This document shows, piece by piece, positions 1 through 9,370 of a stretch of 64,000 nucleotides of DNA; the first letter of the stretch is position 1; each line of letters begins with the position of its first letter. Origin of the DNA: Bicyclus anynana (Eukaryota > Arthropoda > Insecta > Lepidoptera > Nymphalidae); NCBI RefSeq assembly GCF_947172395.1, contig NC_069098.1, positions 3,155,001-3,219,000 on the forward strand, given 5' to 3'. Under the pieces are notes generated by a model. It saw only the letters and a list, made by a program, of their open reading frames with translations, searched no databases and was not told where the DNA came from. A program made the position numbers and the translations under genes.

Positions 1-65
1 AGTCCCTACTAAAGGCCTATGTCCTGCAGTGGACGTCCATCAGTAGATATAATGATGATGATGAA
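1..65 (+). mobile_element. RTE LINE, 3' terminal fragment with TGATGA tail
   Basis: The window opens inside the last codons of an RTE-type reverse transcriptase ORF. The frame reads roughly AYVLQWTSI before a run of ATGATGATGATGA, which is the simple-repeat tail of this family. The same ending recurs at 6860-6919 and, inverted, at 22334 and 47629. Only the extreme 3' end is visible; the rest lies outside the window. Confidence 0.75.
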
Positions 66-521
66 ATATTATACACTACACATTTTGAGCTTACAATAAC
101 CACGCAAACGTTGTTTTGGCCTATTCTCACACCTAAACGATATGCATAAAAAATCATAAATAGTAGGCCTTTTCGGAAGAGTGTAGTACCAAATACTATG
201 ACACAAAGAATTGTATACATAAGATAGTGATTCTATTTTAACGTATTAAATTTTGAATGCGAATATTATATTTTTGGAAAAAATCTTGTCCAAGAGGGTT
301 TTGAAGCATTTTGAGGATTTAATTCCGTGAGCCGACCCTCAGGCTTCACTCGACAAAATCCTTCCGTATTACCCACGGCACGTTAATTTGATCCTACATG
401 CGGCCCTTTGTATAATCTTGTACATTCATAATTAAAATGGGCACCTAATTGGAGTGTTTAGAAATTGAAGGCGTCCAAAATTCTGCTAACTGGTCTTATA
501 CGCCATTACGCCTCATTACTA
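66..521. other. AT-rich stretch, no feature recognised
   Basis: I see no gene, tRNA or known repeat here. A motif near 345-365 (CGACAAAATCCTTCCG) has a partial inverse counterpart near 2885-2897, too short to name a repeat family. Confidence 0.4.
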
Positions 522-590
522 ATGTTATAAATTGCGGGTAAGTTTGTCTGTCTGTTACGTTGTCACGGCCTAACCTCAAACAGAAATGGA
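522..590 (+). mobile_element. Helitron 5' end fragment (decayed)
   Basis: It reads TAATGTTATAAATTGCGGGTAAGTTTGTCTGTCTG..., the sense-strand 5' end seen in lepidopteran non-autonomous Helitrons (TACTAATATTATAAA-NGCG-AAAGTTTGT). The body and the CTAG end are missing. Confidence 0.45.
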
Positions 591-878
591 TGAAAGAAAA
601 CCGACTATACTAACAGGAAAAAAAATTACAAAAAAATTTATATTTAAGTCTATTTTTTTAATGCGGGTTTTTTGATTGTAGAAATCGTGCATTTTATAAT
701 GCATTTATAATTCAAATTATCGTGAGTGTAATTCATATTACATTATTATGAAACACATCTAAAACTCACGTGATACAATGTCGGAGTATGCAGGACGATA
801 CGACGTCGTATGTTTCGATCGTGCTGCGTTGTAAGAACCAGCTCATGCATAAGGGCCCCGTATGGACTTAAAACTAAT

Positions 879-918
879 CGGGTAAAGTACAACTACAACG
901 TTGTACCTACTTTACCCG
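879..918. repeat. Imperfect palindrome
   Basis: CGGGTAAAGTA (879-889) is matched by its inverse TACTTTACCCG (908-918). A perfect 12-bp palindrome TACAACGTTGTA (894-905) sits between them. It lies just upstream of the larger inverted repeat at 1005-1171, so this whole 0.4 kb is unusually rich in dyad symmetry. Confidence 0.7.
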
Positions 919-1004
919 TGAGTTTTAGCCGTTTCATAATAAATTAATGTAAAGGTACATACATCTTAATTATGCACTTGTCAATCAAACTCCTATTATA
1001 CGAA

Positions 1005-1171
1005 AAGCCGGATTTATATTTGTCTGACGTATCGTGTCGTGACGTATCGTATAAGAATAGAATCGGTATCATACATTTTATATACGGCACTTCAGAATCC
1101 ATCACGACATGTCACAACACAAGTTCTGATGCGTCACGACACGATACGTCAGACAAATGTAGATACGGCTT
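1005..1171. repeat. Inverted-repeat element, 44-bp arms, possible MITE
   Basis: Arms at 1005-1048 and 1128-1171 are inverse copies with about 4 mismatches in 44 bp. The inner 31 bp (starting ATTTGTCTGACGTATCGTGT) match 30 of 31. The spacer of 79 bp is AT-rich. This resembles a short foldback element or MITE, but I see no convincing target duplication outside the arms, so it could also be a simple inverted duplication. No protein is encoded. Confidence 0.6.
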
Positions 1172-1619
1172 AATTTGGATATTGCAATGGTTCAATCATC
1201 AATTCTGGGCTCAGCAGTAGATTCTGATCTGATCTGAAAGAGATTCTGTGTGTGAATTTAAAGTATCAAAAGTACGTTGTCTACTTTATTTAATTACCTA
1301 TATTAAATTTATATTTTGTGTCTCTTTTGTGTGCAATAAATAATATTGTTTTGAATATTTTTTGTATCCGGCTTTTTTCATAAAATGAACAAACTAAAGT
1401 TAACTGCAGTTCTGGATGGAAACCAATTACATTAGTCTGAATTCATTTAAACTAATATAACTGGATTTCATGATAACACAACGCACGCAAGTTTTTACTA
1501 ATATCCAACTAGTTTGCTCAGTTGACTAGTAAGTTTGAATTACAGCTCTAGCAGACGACCCGTGGTTTTTTTTACCTGCGTAGTTATTGTTTTCATGGGA
1601 ACACGGGGATAAAATTACA

Positions 1620-1729
1620 GCCGCGATGTTGCTGCGATGTTGCAGCGATGTCGCCGCGATGTTGCTCCGATGTTAATGCGATGTTGCAGCGATGTCGCCG
1701 CGATGTTGCTGCGAAGTTGCCGCAATGTT
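1620..1729. repeat. 11-bp minisatellite, 10 copies
   Basis: Ten head-to-tail 11-mers of consensus GCNGCGATGTT run without a gap. Units 3-4 and 7-8 (GCAGCGATGTC then GCCGCGATGTT) are identical pairs 44 bp apart, so there is a higher-order pattern as well. An 11-bp unit leaves reading frames open on both strands, which explains the chance ORFs over this stretch. The array lies within a Helitron. Confidence 0.9.
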
Positions 1730-1766
1730 ACTCTCTCTGGCCACTGCCAGCTATACTCGCACGAGT

Positions 1767-1788
1767 TTCGTGGAAATATTTCCACGAA
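1767..1788. repeat. Perfect 22-bp palindrome
   Basis: The sequence from 1767 to 1788, centred on GGAAATATTTCC, equals its own reverse complement over all 22 bases. It sits 38 bp after the minisatellite in the captured segment of the Helitron. A function is not evident. Confidence 0.85.
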
Positions 1789-1985
1789 TATTCGCGGCAT
1801 GGTATGGGACAGGTCAAGTAACGTGGCCACACAACATCCCTGCTTACTTTCTTCGCTACTTCCCACGTCATTCGGGCAGTGTCTGGCTGTGGTATAATGG
1901 TAAAAGAATTTGATAAATCGTTCCAGTAGTTTTTTAATAAAATTGTTAAACACAAACAAAACATCACACAAACAACACAAATAGT

Positions 1986-2441
1986 TTATAAGCTATGGTA
2001 AGCTATATATAAATGGCTTAAAACCCAACCCAGGTGGGGTTTTTTAGGAAGTCGAGCATTATTTTAACAAGTTAAATTAAGTTTACTTGTTTATATATTT
2101 CATCGTTCCGGTGTAACGCCAAGTAACTTGAAACTAAGAGCACAGAGCAAATGCAAACATTGTAGTGTTGTAACTCTGTCTTGCTACGACATTATTGCAC
2201 TGTATACAGTGTAATAATATCGTAACGCTGTACTGTCTTCATATACAGTGGTTTTATTAAGACTCAAGAATGTTGTCCAGCAGGTCAATACAGTAACTTT
2301 GACATATACGAAATTCACCAACTACTGTTAGTAATTTTCAAGTCACGTGATTATTCCTTATCTATACCTTATTCACAATTTATTTAATTGCAACTGATTA
2401 AGATTGAGATTTTAGGTTAAAAATGTCATCCGATGCATGCT
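1986..2441. other. AT-rich stretch, no feature recognised
   Basis: Unique-looking sequence. A small GC hairpin near 2018-2045 (CCCAACC...GGTGGGG followed by T) is too short to call. Confidence 0.4.
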
Positions 2442-2486
2442 GACAACCCTTCGTTGATATCAAAGAGTAGGCAGACGATATTGCCC
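2442..2486. repeat. Rep-4 dispersed repeat core, copy 1
   Basis: The segment CTGACAACCCTTCGTTGATATC...GAGTAGGCAGACGATAT is repeated with changes at 55127-55180 in the same orientation. Similarity outside the roughly 45-bp core is weak. Class unknown. Confidence 0.5.
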
Positions 2487-3088
2487 AGATAACATTGTGA
2501 TTTTCGTTAACAATGGGCTTTAAAGAATATAAAAATGCGGTTGATATTGATTAATCTATTAAGTTAGCTACCTACTTAATAGAATAATCAACTTACGTCA
2601 AAATTAGTAAATTGACTGACTGAGAAATTCAATCACAAGTTTATGGCAATGTAGGGGATTAAAAACAAAAAACCCATTTTTTTCAAAATGATTGATGATG
2701 ATGATTTTAAGATACAGTGTTTTGTCACGGTAATTTACTGTACTTCAGTTGAAGACATGAAACTTTAATTTCGTCTTAGGTGAAACAACACAAATTAACC
2801 TAATTGCAAATGTATGGGATTATGCTCTAGAGGTAACACGAGTTCGCATGTTGAGGTCAAATTAGCGGACAACGGTCACAAAAGAAGGATTTTGTCGCCT
2901 GAAATTTATAAGGGTCAACCCTAACGGGGAAATCCCGGAGGATTCTTTTAACGAGCCCTCTGTTGTGACCGTCAGGTCTTGACATCGATTCCAGATTTAA
3001 AAAATAATTGAAACCTTTATTTTGGTTTTATTATTTGACTAGCTATTATCCGCGGATTTACTTGTGTGCCATTTGTTTTTTCTTCGTG
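2487..3088. other. Intervening sequence, no gene seen
   Basis: AT-rich, with a slightly GC-richer patch at 2840-2995. I find no splice-flanked open frame or known repeat in it. Confidence 0.35.
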
Positions 3089-3210
3089 TCATCATCATCA
3101 TTAGTAGCCGATTGACGTCCACTGCTAGACATAGGGTCTCTGGCATAGACTTCGAAACACTTGCCTGATGTCTTCGGTCCACCTAGTGCGGGGTCAACCA
3201 ACCCTTCGCT
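3089..3210 (-). mobile_element. RTE LINE 3' end, divergent
   Basis: TCATCATCATCA (inverse tail) is followed by GCCGATTGACGTCCACTGC, the inverse of the RTE 3' coding end. The later CACCTAGTGCGGGGTCAACC matches the family further inside the ORF. It is more diverged than the other copies and is cut off at the poly(T) of the adjoining SINE-2. Confidence 0.65.
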
Positions 3211-3434
3211 TTTTTTTTTTTACTTTTTACAAGTTAGCCCTTGACTACAATATCTCCTGATGGTAAGTGATGATGCAGTCTAAGATGGAAGCGGGCTAAC
3301 TTGTTAGGAGGAGGATGAAAATCCACACCCCTTTTCGGTTTCTACACGACATCGTACCGAAACTCTAAATCGCTTGGCGGTACGTCTTTGCCGGTAGGGT
3401 GGTAACTAACCACGGCCGAAGCCTCCCACCAGCC
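3211..3434 (-). mobile_element. SINE-2, head missing
   Basis: It starts with a T run (inverse A-tail) and ACAAGTTAGCCCTTGACTAC, then carries the SINE-2 body (CCTTTTCGGTTTCTACACGA, CGGCCGAAGCCTCCCACCAG). The tRNA-like head with A and B boxes is absent, so the copy is 5'-truncated and would lack an internal Pol III promoter. It directly abuts the RTE fragment on its left. Confidence 0.8.
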
Positions 3435-3888
3435 AATTTATACCATTACAAATCCCGTGTATGTCCGCATTTTTAGTAAAATGTCATTTGGATATACAAT
3501 CCAAAGGAAAGTATTATCATAGTATGTCATCCTCAAAATCTCCCCAGGGCTGTACAAATATTTTGTATACCTAAAAGGTAAAGATAATTCAATCGTCAGC
3601 AGAGTAGATTGTACCATCAGACAGCATCCGGTACATCGGCAGGCTGTCGAATATTCGAATGGTCCGCCCACTTCAATTTCCTGTCTGGCTTCACCTACCC
3701 AGTTGCATTTGAGCCGCCTGAAAATCTATACACATTAAAAAAGAGAAGAAATTGAATGATTTTACGAAGAATATAATAACCCAAAATTAAGACAGAAAAT
3801 ATACAACGTTATATGTTTTATTGGCTGCCCGCAACCTGGTATCGCCCTAGTGCGTGGGGTCCTAACATGTATTTTTATCCTACTTTAA
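3435..3888. other. Unique-looking sequence, no gene seen
   Basis: Only short chance frames are present (for example 77 codons on the minus strand). No repeat family is recognised. Confidence 0.35.
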
Positions 3889-4026
3889 TACTAATAATAT
3901 AAACGCGAAAGTTTGTATGGATGTATGTTTGTTTGGATGTTTGTTACTCTTTAACTTTTTACTGAAGCGATTTGGCTGAAATTTGGAATGGAAATAGATT
4001 TTACTCTGGATTAACACATAGTTTAG
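3889..4026 (+). mobile_element. HelB Helitron, 5' half
   Basis: TACTAATAATATAAACGCGA...GAAATAGATTTTACTCTGGATTAACACATAG is the 5' and middle part of HelB, in sense orientation. It stops where Rep-1 begins. The expected continuation (TTTTATCCCGAAAAAATCC) appears at 4366, beyond Rep-1, so this Helitron is split. Confidence 0.6.
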
Positions 4027-4365
4027 AGAGACGAATATCTTAGCATTCTATGGATTCACCGTGCGGGTGCCGGGTCCAACGCGTGGTAGTGAGAAAAACT
4101 CCGAGCAGAGTCCTGAACTTGTTACTACAAGATGTAGGGTAGGGTACAGTAGGGTTAAGGAATTAATTGACGATCGATCAACACTTCCCGTTCTCTGCTC
4201 GTGCTGTTCTCCCTGCCTAGCCAAATTTGGTAAGATCCTATTAGAGCAGCTTTGGATACTCGTTCTAATATGAAACTAGCTGCACTTCTAGAGAGGCCAA
4301 GGTATTTAGGCAAGTTATAGAGAGATTTTGCTGGTAATCCTCTCAAACTACTACAAGTACTAAGT
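4027..4365 (+). repeat. Rep-1 dispersed repeat inside a Helitron
   Basis: The block runs from CGAATATCTTAGCAT through GCGTGGTAGTGAG, GACGATCGATCAACACT and CTCCCTGCCTAGCCAAATTT to AGATTTTGCTGGTAATCC. Matching blocks occur at 27180-27366 (plus) and 26655-26945 (mostly minus). I cannot assign it to a transposon class: no clear terminal repeats or tail. It sits between two halves of a HelB copy, so it either inserted there or was captured. Confidence 0.6.
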
Positions 4366-4411
4366 TATATCCCGAAAAAATCCATGAATTCCCGAGATTT
4401 GCGAAAACCTG
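4366..4411 (+). mobile_element. HelB Helitron, resumed 3' part
   Basis: ATCCCGAAAAAATCCATGAA...CCCGAGATTTGCGAAAACCTGA matches the portion of HelB that normally follows AACACATAGGCTAC. It lacks the GC hairpin and CTAG end. Confidence 0.5.
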
Positions 4412-4590
4412 ATGCTTTTAATGGTATGAATGTTTGTTACACTATCACGCCTCGGCTACTGAACCGAATCACCTGAAATTTTAAGTAGAGATAGATTATA
4501 GTGACATTAACACATAAGCTACTTTTTATCCCGTAAAAATCCATGGTTCCCGAGGGATTTCGCGGATGAAGTCGCAGGCCTCTGCTCTTT
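4412..4590 (+). mobile_element. HelB Helitron, second copy
   Basis: It carries GAATGTTTGTTACACTATCACGCCTC..., GACATTAACACATAAGCTAC, TTTTATCCCGTAAAAATCC and ends GCGGATGAAGTCGCAGGCCT. That is the HelB 3' hairpin region with a mutated terminus (CTGC in place of CTAG). The 5' TC end is absent. Confidence 0.6.
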
Positions 4591-5419
4591 ATTTGATTAT
4601 AATAAAAAGGCCGAGATATCAAAAACTTTAAGCAAATATTTTAATTACAAAAACGCAAGTAATTAACCCGTGAAAAAGAGTGTAAAACCCATTTAAAATG
4701 CATACACAAAGAAATGACTCCGCCATGTTCGGTCGTTAACATTGCTTAGTGTTTTACATTAAAAAAGGGCCTTTTCAGCCTTTTTTATTCAGGTTGCCCC
4801 GTGTAATGGAGTGACAACGGAGAGCGTTTTCCTTGAATAATTAGCGAATTCATTCCGCTCAATTAGTGTCTCGTTTAGAAAAAAAAAACAAAGGACGCGA
4901 AATAATTTGTTTTCGCTCGGATTTAGACATAGCTAAGCGAAATAATTACAGTTTCAATTAAAATGTTCAGGGTTTCTAAACTATTCCTTTTTCTTCATAC
5001 AAGCAAGAGCATTTACTGTATTTAAGTTAGTTTTTTTAGTACATTAGTAGTCAGAGGATGATCATAGACACAATAACGAATTGCACAATTGAATGAGTGC
5101 TACAATCACTAATTACGTGCAGTGGTATACAATACTTTTTGTAGGACCATGATAAAATAAATAAAATAATTAACAAAACTTGATAGAAAATATTTAATTG
5201 GCGTTGGGCATGACCTCCATGATTTATATATCAGCGTGGCCTCCTAGATTTGTCTCCTATACGGAAAATATATGTTGGAAAGGAACTGTTTAAAAATTAA
5301 AAAAATAATAATAATTGTAGCCTGGTTTATCCTTGTGGTACCTAAAAACCTGTAGGAATGAATAACTATGTGATATTAAACCATATCACAAATATTACAA
5401 AGGTTTTATATTGAGTAGA
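4591..5419. other. AT-rich stretch, no gene seen
   Basis: No repeat or coding-like segment is recognised. A slightly GC-richer patch lies at 4770-4850, without exon signals. Confidence 0.35.
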
Positions 5420-5595
5420 CTAGCTGACGCCGTGGTTCTCGTTACCGTAAGAATACGGGGATAATAAATAGCCTATATCCTTCCTCAATAAATGGGCTAT
5501 CTAACAGTGAAAGAATTTTTCAAATCGGACCAGTTGTTAATGAGATTAGCGCGTTGAAGCAAACAAACTCTTCAGCTTTATAATATTAGTATAGA
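5420..5595 (-). mobile_element. HelA Helitron, near complete
   Basis: The inverse terminus CTAG (5420-5423) is preceded by A. The body carries GGGCTATCTAACAGTGAAAG and GAGATTAGCGCGTT, and it ends TAATATTAGTATAGA, the inverse of the 5' TCTATACTAATATTA. It is about 176 bp, has no target duplication and encodes nothing, so it depended on Rep/helicase in trans. Confidence 0.8.
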
Positions 5596-6466
5596 ATATG
5601 AAATAGGAGTATGAAAAAATGTATTCAAATATGATTTTTCCGAGAGATATTATATGGTTACGTGGCTGATATCCCTTGGACGTATACAAAGCAGTTAATT
5701 TCCTTCCTTAAATGCGTTTCTAGCTTCCGTTTTCCCCTTTAGGTTATCTTTAAGAAGTCAAGAAAGTATAGATTGTTATCGCCGCGTAGCAACGAATTGC
5801 GGTACGGACGGCTTCAGTGTGCTTGTGGCGTTCAAGGCGTCCACATCTCTTGTTGTGTAATTCTTTATGGGTTACTTAGGATAGGCGGGGAGAGTGACTT
5901 GAGTGGAAAAGGGAAGGAAAAGGATCCTTTAACCCTACACACATCGTTCACAAGTACGTGACTTCACTCAAGATCATTCTCTGCCATTCTAGGGTGTTAT
6001 TTTGGTTACAGTTTGATTTGTTAATTAAGTTGTCCTGACTAGTGTTGTGAATCATAACCTTTGTTCGATATTAGTTTTCTTATATTTGTAATCACCTTTG
6101 AGTCATATAATAAGATATCTTCTAGGCAAGAGATTTCTGCAATAGGCGCACTGTTCCAAGTCCAATCCCATATAACGAAAATAAATGCTTTTTATACATT
6201 CCAGAATTTTAATACTCATTCACGGTCCATTGTAGCACGTAATGTGCATTCATATTGACAGATTTCTTCCATTTAAACCATACAAAATGTAGTAACAGTG
6301 GAGGATTATTTATTAATTCGCCACTTGTAGGTGCTTCGTGTGACAATGCTGAGCGGCAGTGAATAATTAACAGGTTCATTCGGACTTCATAATTATCTTT
6401 TCGTTTTGTGGACATTAACTAAAATAAGTGTTCAAAGTTTCTTTTTTAAAATTGTGAATGTTTGTG
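5596..6466. other. Mostly unique sequence
   Basis: The segment 5770-5960 is GC-richer. Its end (CCTTTAACCCTACACACATC...TTCACAAGT, 5925-5970) resembles the inverse of Rep-1. Nothing else is recognised. Confidence 0.35.
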
Positions 6467-6550
6467 CATCATCATCAGTCGATATTCATAGGTATTCTAT
6501 GGGGATTTGTAGTTTGAACCCACCACGCTGCTCTAATGCAGATTGAAGAT
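6467..6550 (-). mobile_element. Decayed SINE 3' domain related to SINE-1
   Basis: CATCATCATCAGTCGATATTC is followed after 40 bp by CCACCACGCTGCTCTAATGCAGATTG, the conserved inner block of the SINE-1 3' domain (CCACCACGCTGGCCCAATGCGGATTGG) in inverse orientation. The head is not recognisable. Confidence 0.4.
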
Positions 6551-6574
6551 TTTTTTTTAAATTTAATGATTGAA

Positions 6575-6919
6575 GCTATGTTAGGAGTACCTCTGCGTGA
6601 TCGAATCAGAAATGAGGAGATCCGCAGAAGAACCAAAGTCACCGACATAGCTCAACGAGTTGTGAAGCTGAAGTGGTAATGGGCGGGGTACAGTTCGAAG
6701 AGCCGATGGACGTTGGGGTCTCAAAGTGCTGGAATGGCGACCCCGCACTAGTAAGCGCACTGTTGGCCGACCCCCCACCAGGTGGACTGACGACATCAAG
6801 CGAGTCGCAGGTATTCGCTGGATGCAGGTGGCTCAGTAGCGTGATGTTTGGAAGACCCTACAAAAAGGCCTATGTCCTGCAGTTGACGTCCATCGGCTGA
6901 TATGATGATGATGATGATG
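6575..6919 (+). mobile_element. RTE LINE 3' end with 10-bp target duplication
   Basis: The insert opens in frame with AMLGVPLRDRIRNEEIRRRT, the C-terminal region of an RTE-type ORF, then shifts frame and shows DDIKRVAG-like and QLTSIG pieces before the tail TGATATGATGATGATGATGA. It is flanked by AATGATTGAA at 6565-6574 and 6920-6929, so this is a 5'-truncated target-primed insertion of 345 bp. Frameshifts after residue 36 show it is dead. Confidence 0.88.
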
Positions 6920-6929
6920 AATGATTGAA

Positions 6930-7454
6930 ACCGACTTGCTTTCCAACGTATCTAAAAAAAATCCAAAACTTAACTTAACACATGCTCGTCGTATCTACTG
7001 AGACCGCGTAGATTCTGATTCATCGGAATCAAATGATGAACTTAATTATAAGTAGGAACTTAATTATAAGTAGGTCCAGATTCGACAAAGAAATTTTATT
7101 TAAGTTCCATTCACTGTATTAATGAATGAATGATTTAAAAAAAATACCTGTTCTAAATTCAACCCGCGTTCAGTTTGGGGTATTTTAATCTCGTAAATAA
7201 TTAATCTTGTCGTGTTGAAGTGCGGCATTGTAAAATATTTACAGGCGGTTGCGGAAGTACGTGTTTTCTTTACTAAATGAATGACCGGAGGAAAAAAGTT
7301 TTGTTAGAAAACAATGTCGTGCTTTTGTGTGAAACCGACCTTAATTATCAAAAACCTACAATTTTGTTTTTTTTTTCAATGATCAATTATAATTCAATTA
7401 AGAATAGTGCTACTATCCTCTATGGAAGTCTGCAATCAACACATTTATATTTTA
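6930..7454. other. AT-rich stretch, no feature recognised
   Basis: A direct repeat of GGAACTTAATTATAAGTA occurs at about 7036-7070. Otherwise unique-looking. Confidence 0.35.
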
Positions 7455-7655
7455 CTAGCTGACGCCGCGCGGTTTTACCCGCGTGGTTCCCGTTCCCGTA
7501 GGAATAGGGGGATAATTTTTCGAAGAAGGCTATAGGCCTTCTTCGAAAAATTGGCTATCTAACATAGAAAGAATTTTTCAAATCAGACCAGTAGTTATTG
7601 AGATTAGCGCGTTCAATCAAACAAACAAACTCTTTAGCTTTGTAATATTAGTTAG
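7455..7655 (-). mobile_element. HelA Helitron with internal snap-back hairpin
   Basis: Inverse CTAG at 7455-7458 (preceded by A), CGCGCGGTTTTACCCGCG hairpin, body, and a 5' end near TAGA at 7655 followed by T. At 7514-7552 two perfect 17-bp inverse arms flank TATAG. Sibling copies read ATATAGCC here instead of the left arm, so the left arm is an inverted copy of the right (GCCTTCTTCGAAAAATT). Confidence 0.85.
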
Positions 7656-8366
7656 ATTTTATTCTGTTATATTTTTATACAAAATATTGATATAACTTTA
7701 ATACGATACGATTTATAACGAAGTTTCAATTCTATTTGGTATAGCCATTACATTCCGTGAAGTCTTTTGAAAGACTTTTGTCTTCCGGAGAAGTTTGGAG
7801 TGGTAAGATTACCAAGCGTATTGAGTTGTCTTTCAACTGTCTACTGTCAAACGCTTGTCTGTACCTCACCACTTTATCCAAAGCAAAATAGACTTCTTAA
7901 TGCTGACAAACTATGACAAATTACATAATAATTATCATGATATTCTAGCTCAGAGGTTCCCAAACTTATTTCTCTCTTAGTTCTCATAGACCACTTTCAA
8001 ATTTAACTGGTTCTGATGGATCCCCTACTAAATTTCTATCCAAAATTCGACAAAAATTGTTATTAGCTGAATCAAGAGCCAGCACAAAATGAAAAAAAAA
8101 ACAGTTGAAAAAACAATAATGAGAATGAATTACGTAGTTAATTAATTGTGCTGTGAATGTATGACAAAAAGTAAAATTGTCCAGGCAAAAAGTTATTTCT
8201 TTATAACTTTAATAACTTTAATTTTTGATATCTAGTCACAGCACAAAGAAGCAATCAATTTCCAATTATTATAATTAGAAAACTCCCCATTCGTTATGAA
8301 ACCAGATACGTTTTCGTGGACCCCCGCTGACGTATCGTGAAATCCCCATTTTTATGGGCCATTCGA
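7656..8366. other. AT-rich stretch, no feature recognised
   Basis: No coding-like segment or repeat family recognised. Confidence 0.35.
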
Positions 8367-8652
8367 CATCATTATCAACCCATATTCGGCTCACTGCTGA
8401 GCTCAAGTCTCCTCTCAGAATGAGAGGGGTTAGGCCACCACCACGCTGGCCCAATGCTGATGGGCAGACTTCACACACGCAGAGAATTAAGAAAATTCTC
8501 TGGTATGCACGAATCTTTTTCTTCACCGTTTGAGACACGTGATATTTAATTTCTAAAAATGCACGCAACTGAAAGTGCATGTCCCGGACCGGATTCGAAC
8601 CCATACCCTCCGGAATCAGAGGCAAAGATCACATCCACTGGGCTATCAGTGT
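8367..8652 (-). mobile_element. SINE-1, near full length
   Basis: From left to right in inverse order: CATCATTATCAACCCATATTCGG tail, the CTCTCAGAATGAGAGG block, the body, and the tRNA-like head with B box GGATTCGAACCC (inverse) and the A-box region CCACTGGGCTATCA. A roughly 20-bp deletion removes part of the GTATGCAGGTTTCC block. Target duplications are not clear. Confidence 0.85.
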
Positions 8653-9053
8653 TCCTGATAAAGGTAGGAAATATAAATAGAAACTGGAGTGCTTTGAGAT
8701 TACTATACTTAACTGAAAGTATCGACAGTATAGGCAGTAAGCGATGCCGAAGATAGGAATCAATTTCCACTTTGATCATTGGCTACGTTTGTGTAAAACT
8801 TGTATTTAAATTTATGCTTTGCGGTTTATTTCACGGGAAAATCTGTGGCCAAATAAATTGAAATGTTTTACCTAATTGAAAGAGGTTTTTAGAGTATTCG
8901 ATTCAATTATTTACTTTTTTGAGTACATATTATTATTTTGACTAGCAGAAAGTTATATAGCTTGCAGATGCCCTACTGTTCCAGTACAGATATGCAGGTT
9001 CATTAAATTAAACCAAATTTTTTTTTTTTTTTTATTCCAATAGTATTGACCTT

Positions 9054-9358
9054 CCAGAGACAGAGTCCAGGGAGCGGAAGAGTTGACTGCACAAACTCTT
9101 GTTGCTCGCATGTTAGCGAGCGAAGACGAGTGGGACAAATGCACGAACATGGTCCGCAAAAATGGTACGGAGAGAAACAAGAGAAAGGCAGGAGAAGGGA
9201 GAGTATGAGAAACGATACCTGATCGGTCAGCACGAAGTAATGCTAGGCGGTTCCGTGCTGATCGAGAAGTTGGGGAGGTTATTTTAGTCCGTGCAAGTCG
9301 GACATGCCCTGCCTTCCGGCAGAAGTCCGAAGGGCTTTTTTCCTCCTAGAAAAAAAAA
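9054..9358 (+). mobile_element. R1-clade LINE 3' end, poly(A), 12-bp target duplication
   Basis: The 305-bp insert is flanked by AGTATTGACCTT at 9042-9053 and 9359-9370 and ends in an A run. One frame reads LTAQTLVARMLASEDEWDKC, resembling the C-terminus of R1-clade ORF2 (usual motif LT...V..ML.SE..W), followed by a GC-rich 3' UTR. It is a heavily 5'-truncated insertion outside rDNA, so it is from a non-site-specific R1-like family. Dead copy. The family call rests on the short C-terminal motif. Confidence 0.75.
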
Positions 9359-9370
9359 AGTATTGACCTT

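Larger units (their letters stand above)
1548..1985 (-). mobile_element. Helitron (HelC-like) carrying a large internal segment
   Basis: The inverse 3' terminus CTAG starts at 1548 and is followed by a decayed version of the usual end (CCCGTGGTTTTTTTTACC...). The body resumes near 1890 with GGTAAAAGAATTTGATAAATCG...CCAGTAG, which other HelC copies carry directly after the 3' domain. The 270 bp in between, with an 11-bp minisatellite and a palindrome, is not present in the sibling copies at 45767 or 58489. It was therefore gained or captured by this copy. The base flanking CTAG is T rather than the usual A. Confidence 0.55.

Noticed and set aside
2010..2047. Terminator-like hairpin followed by T run
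   Set aside because: The stem is only 5-6 bp and imperfect. Intrinsic terminators are not expected in this eukaryotic context.
8275..8625. 116-codon minus-strand open frame
   Set aside because: It covers a SINE-1; ICVCEVCPSALGQRGG is the translated SINE 3' domain, seen again at 43500 and 56700.
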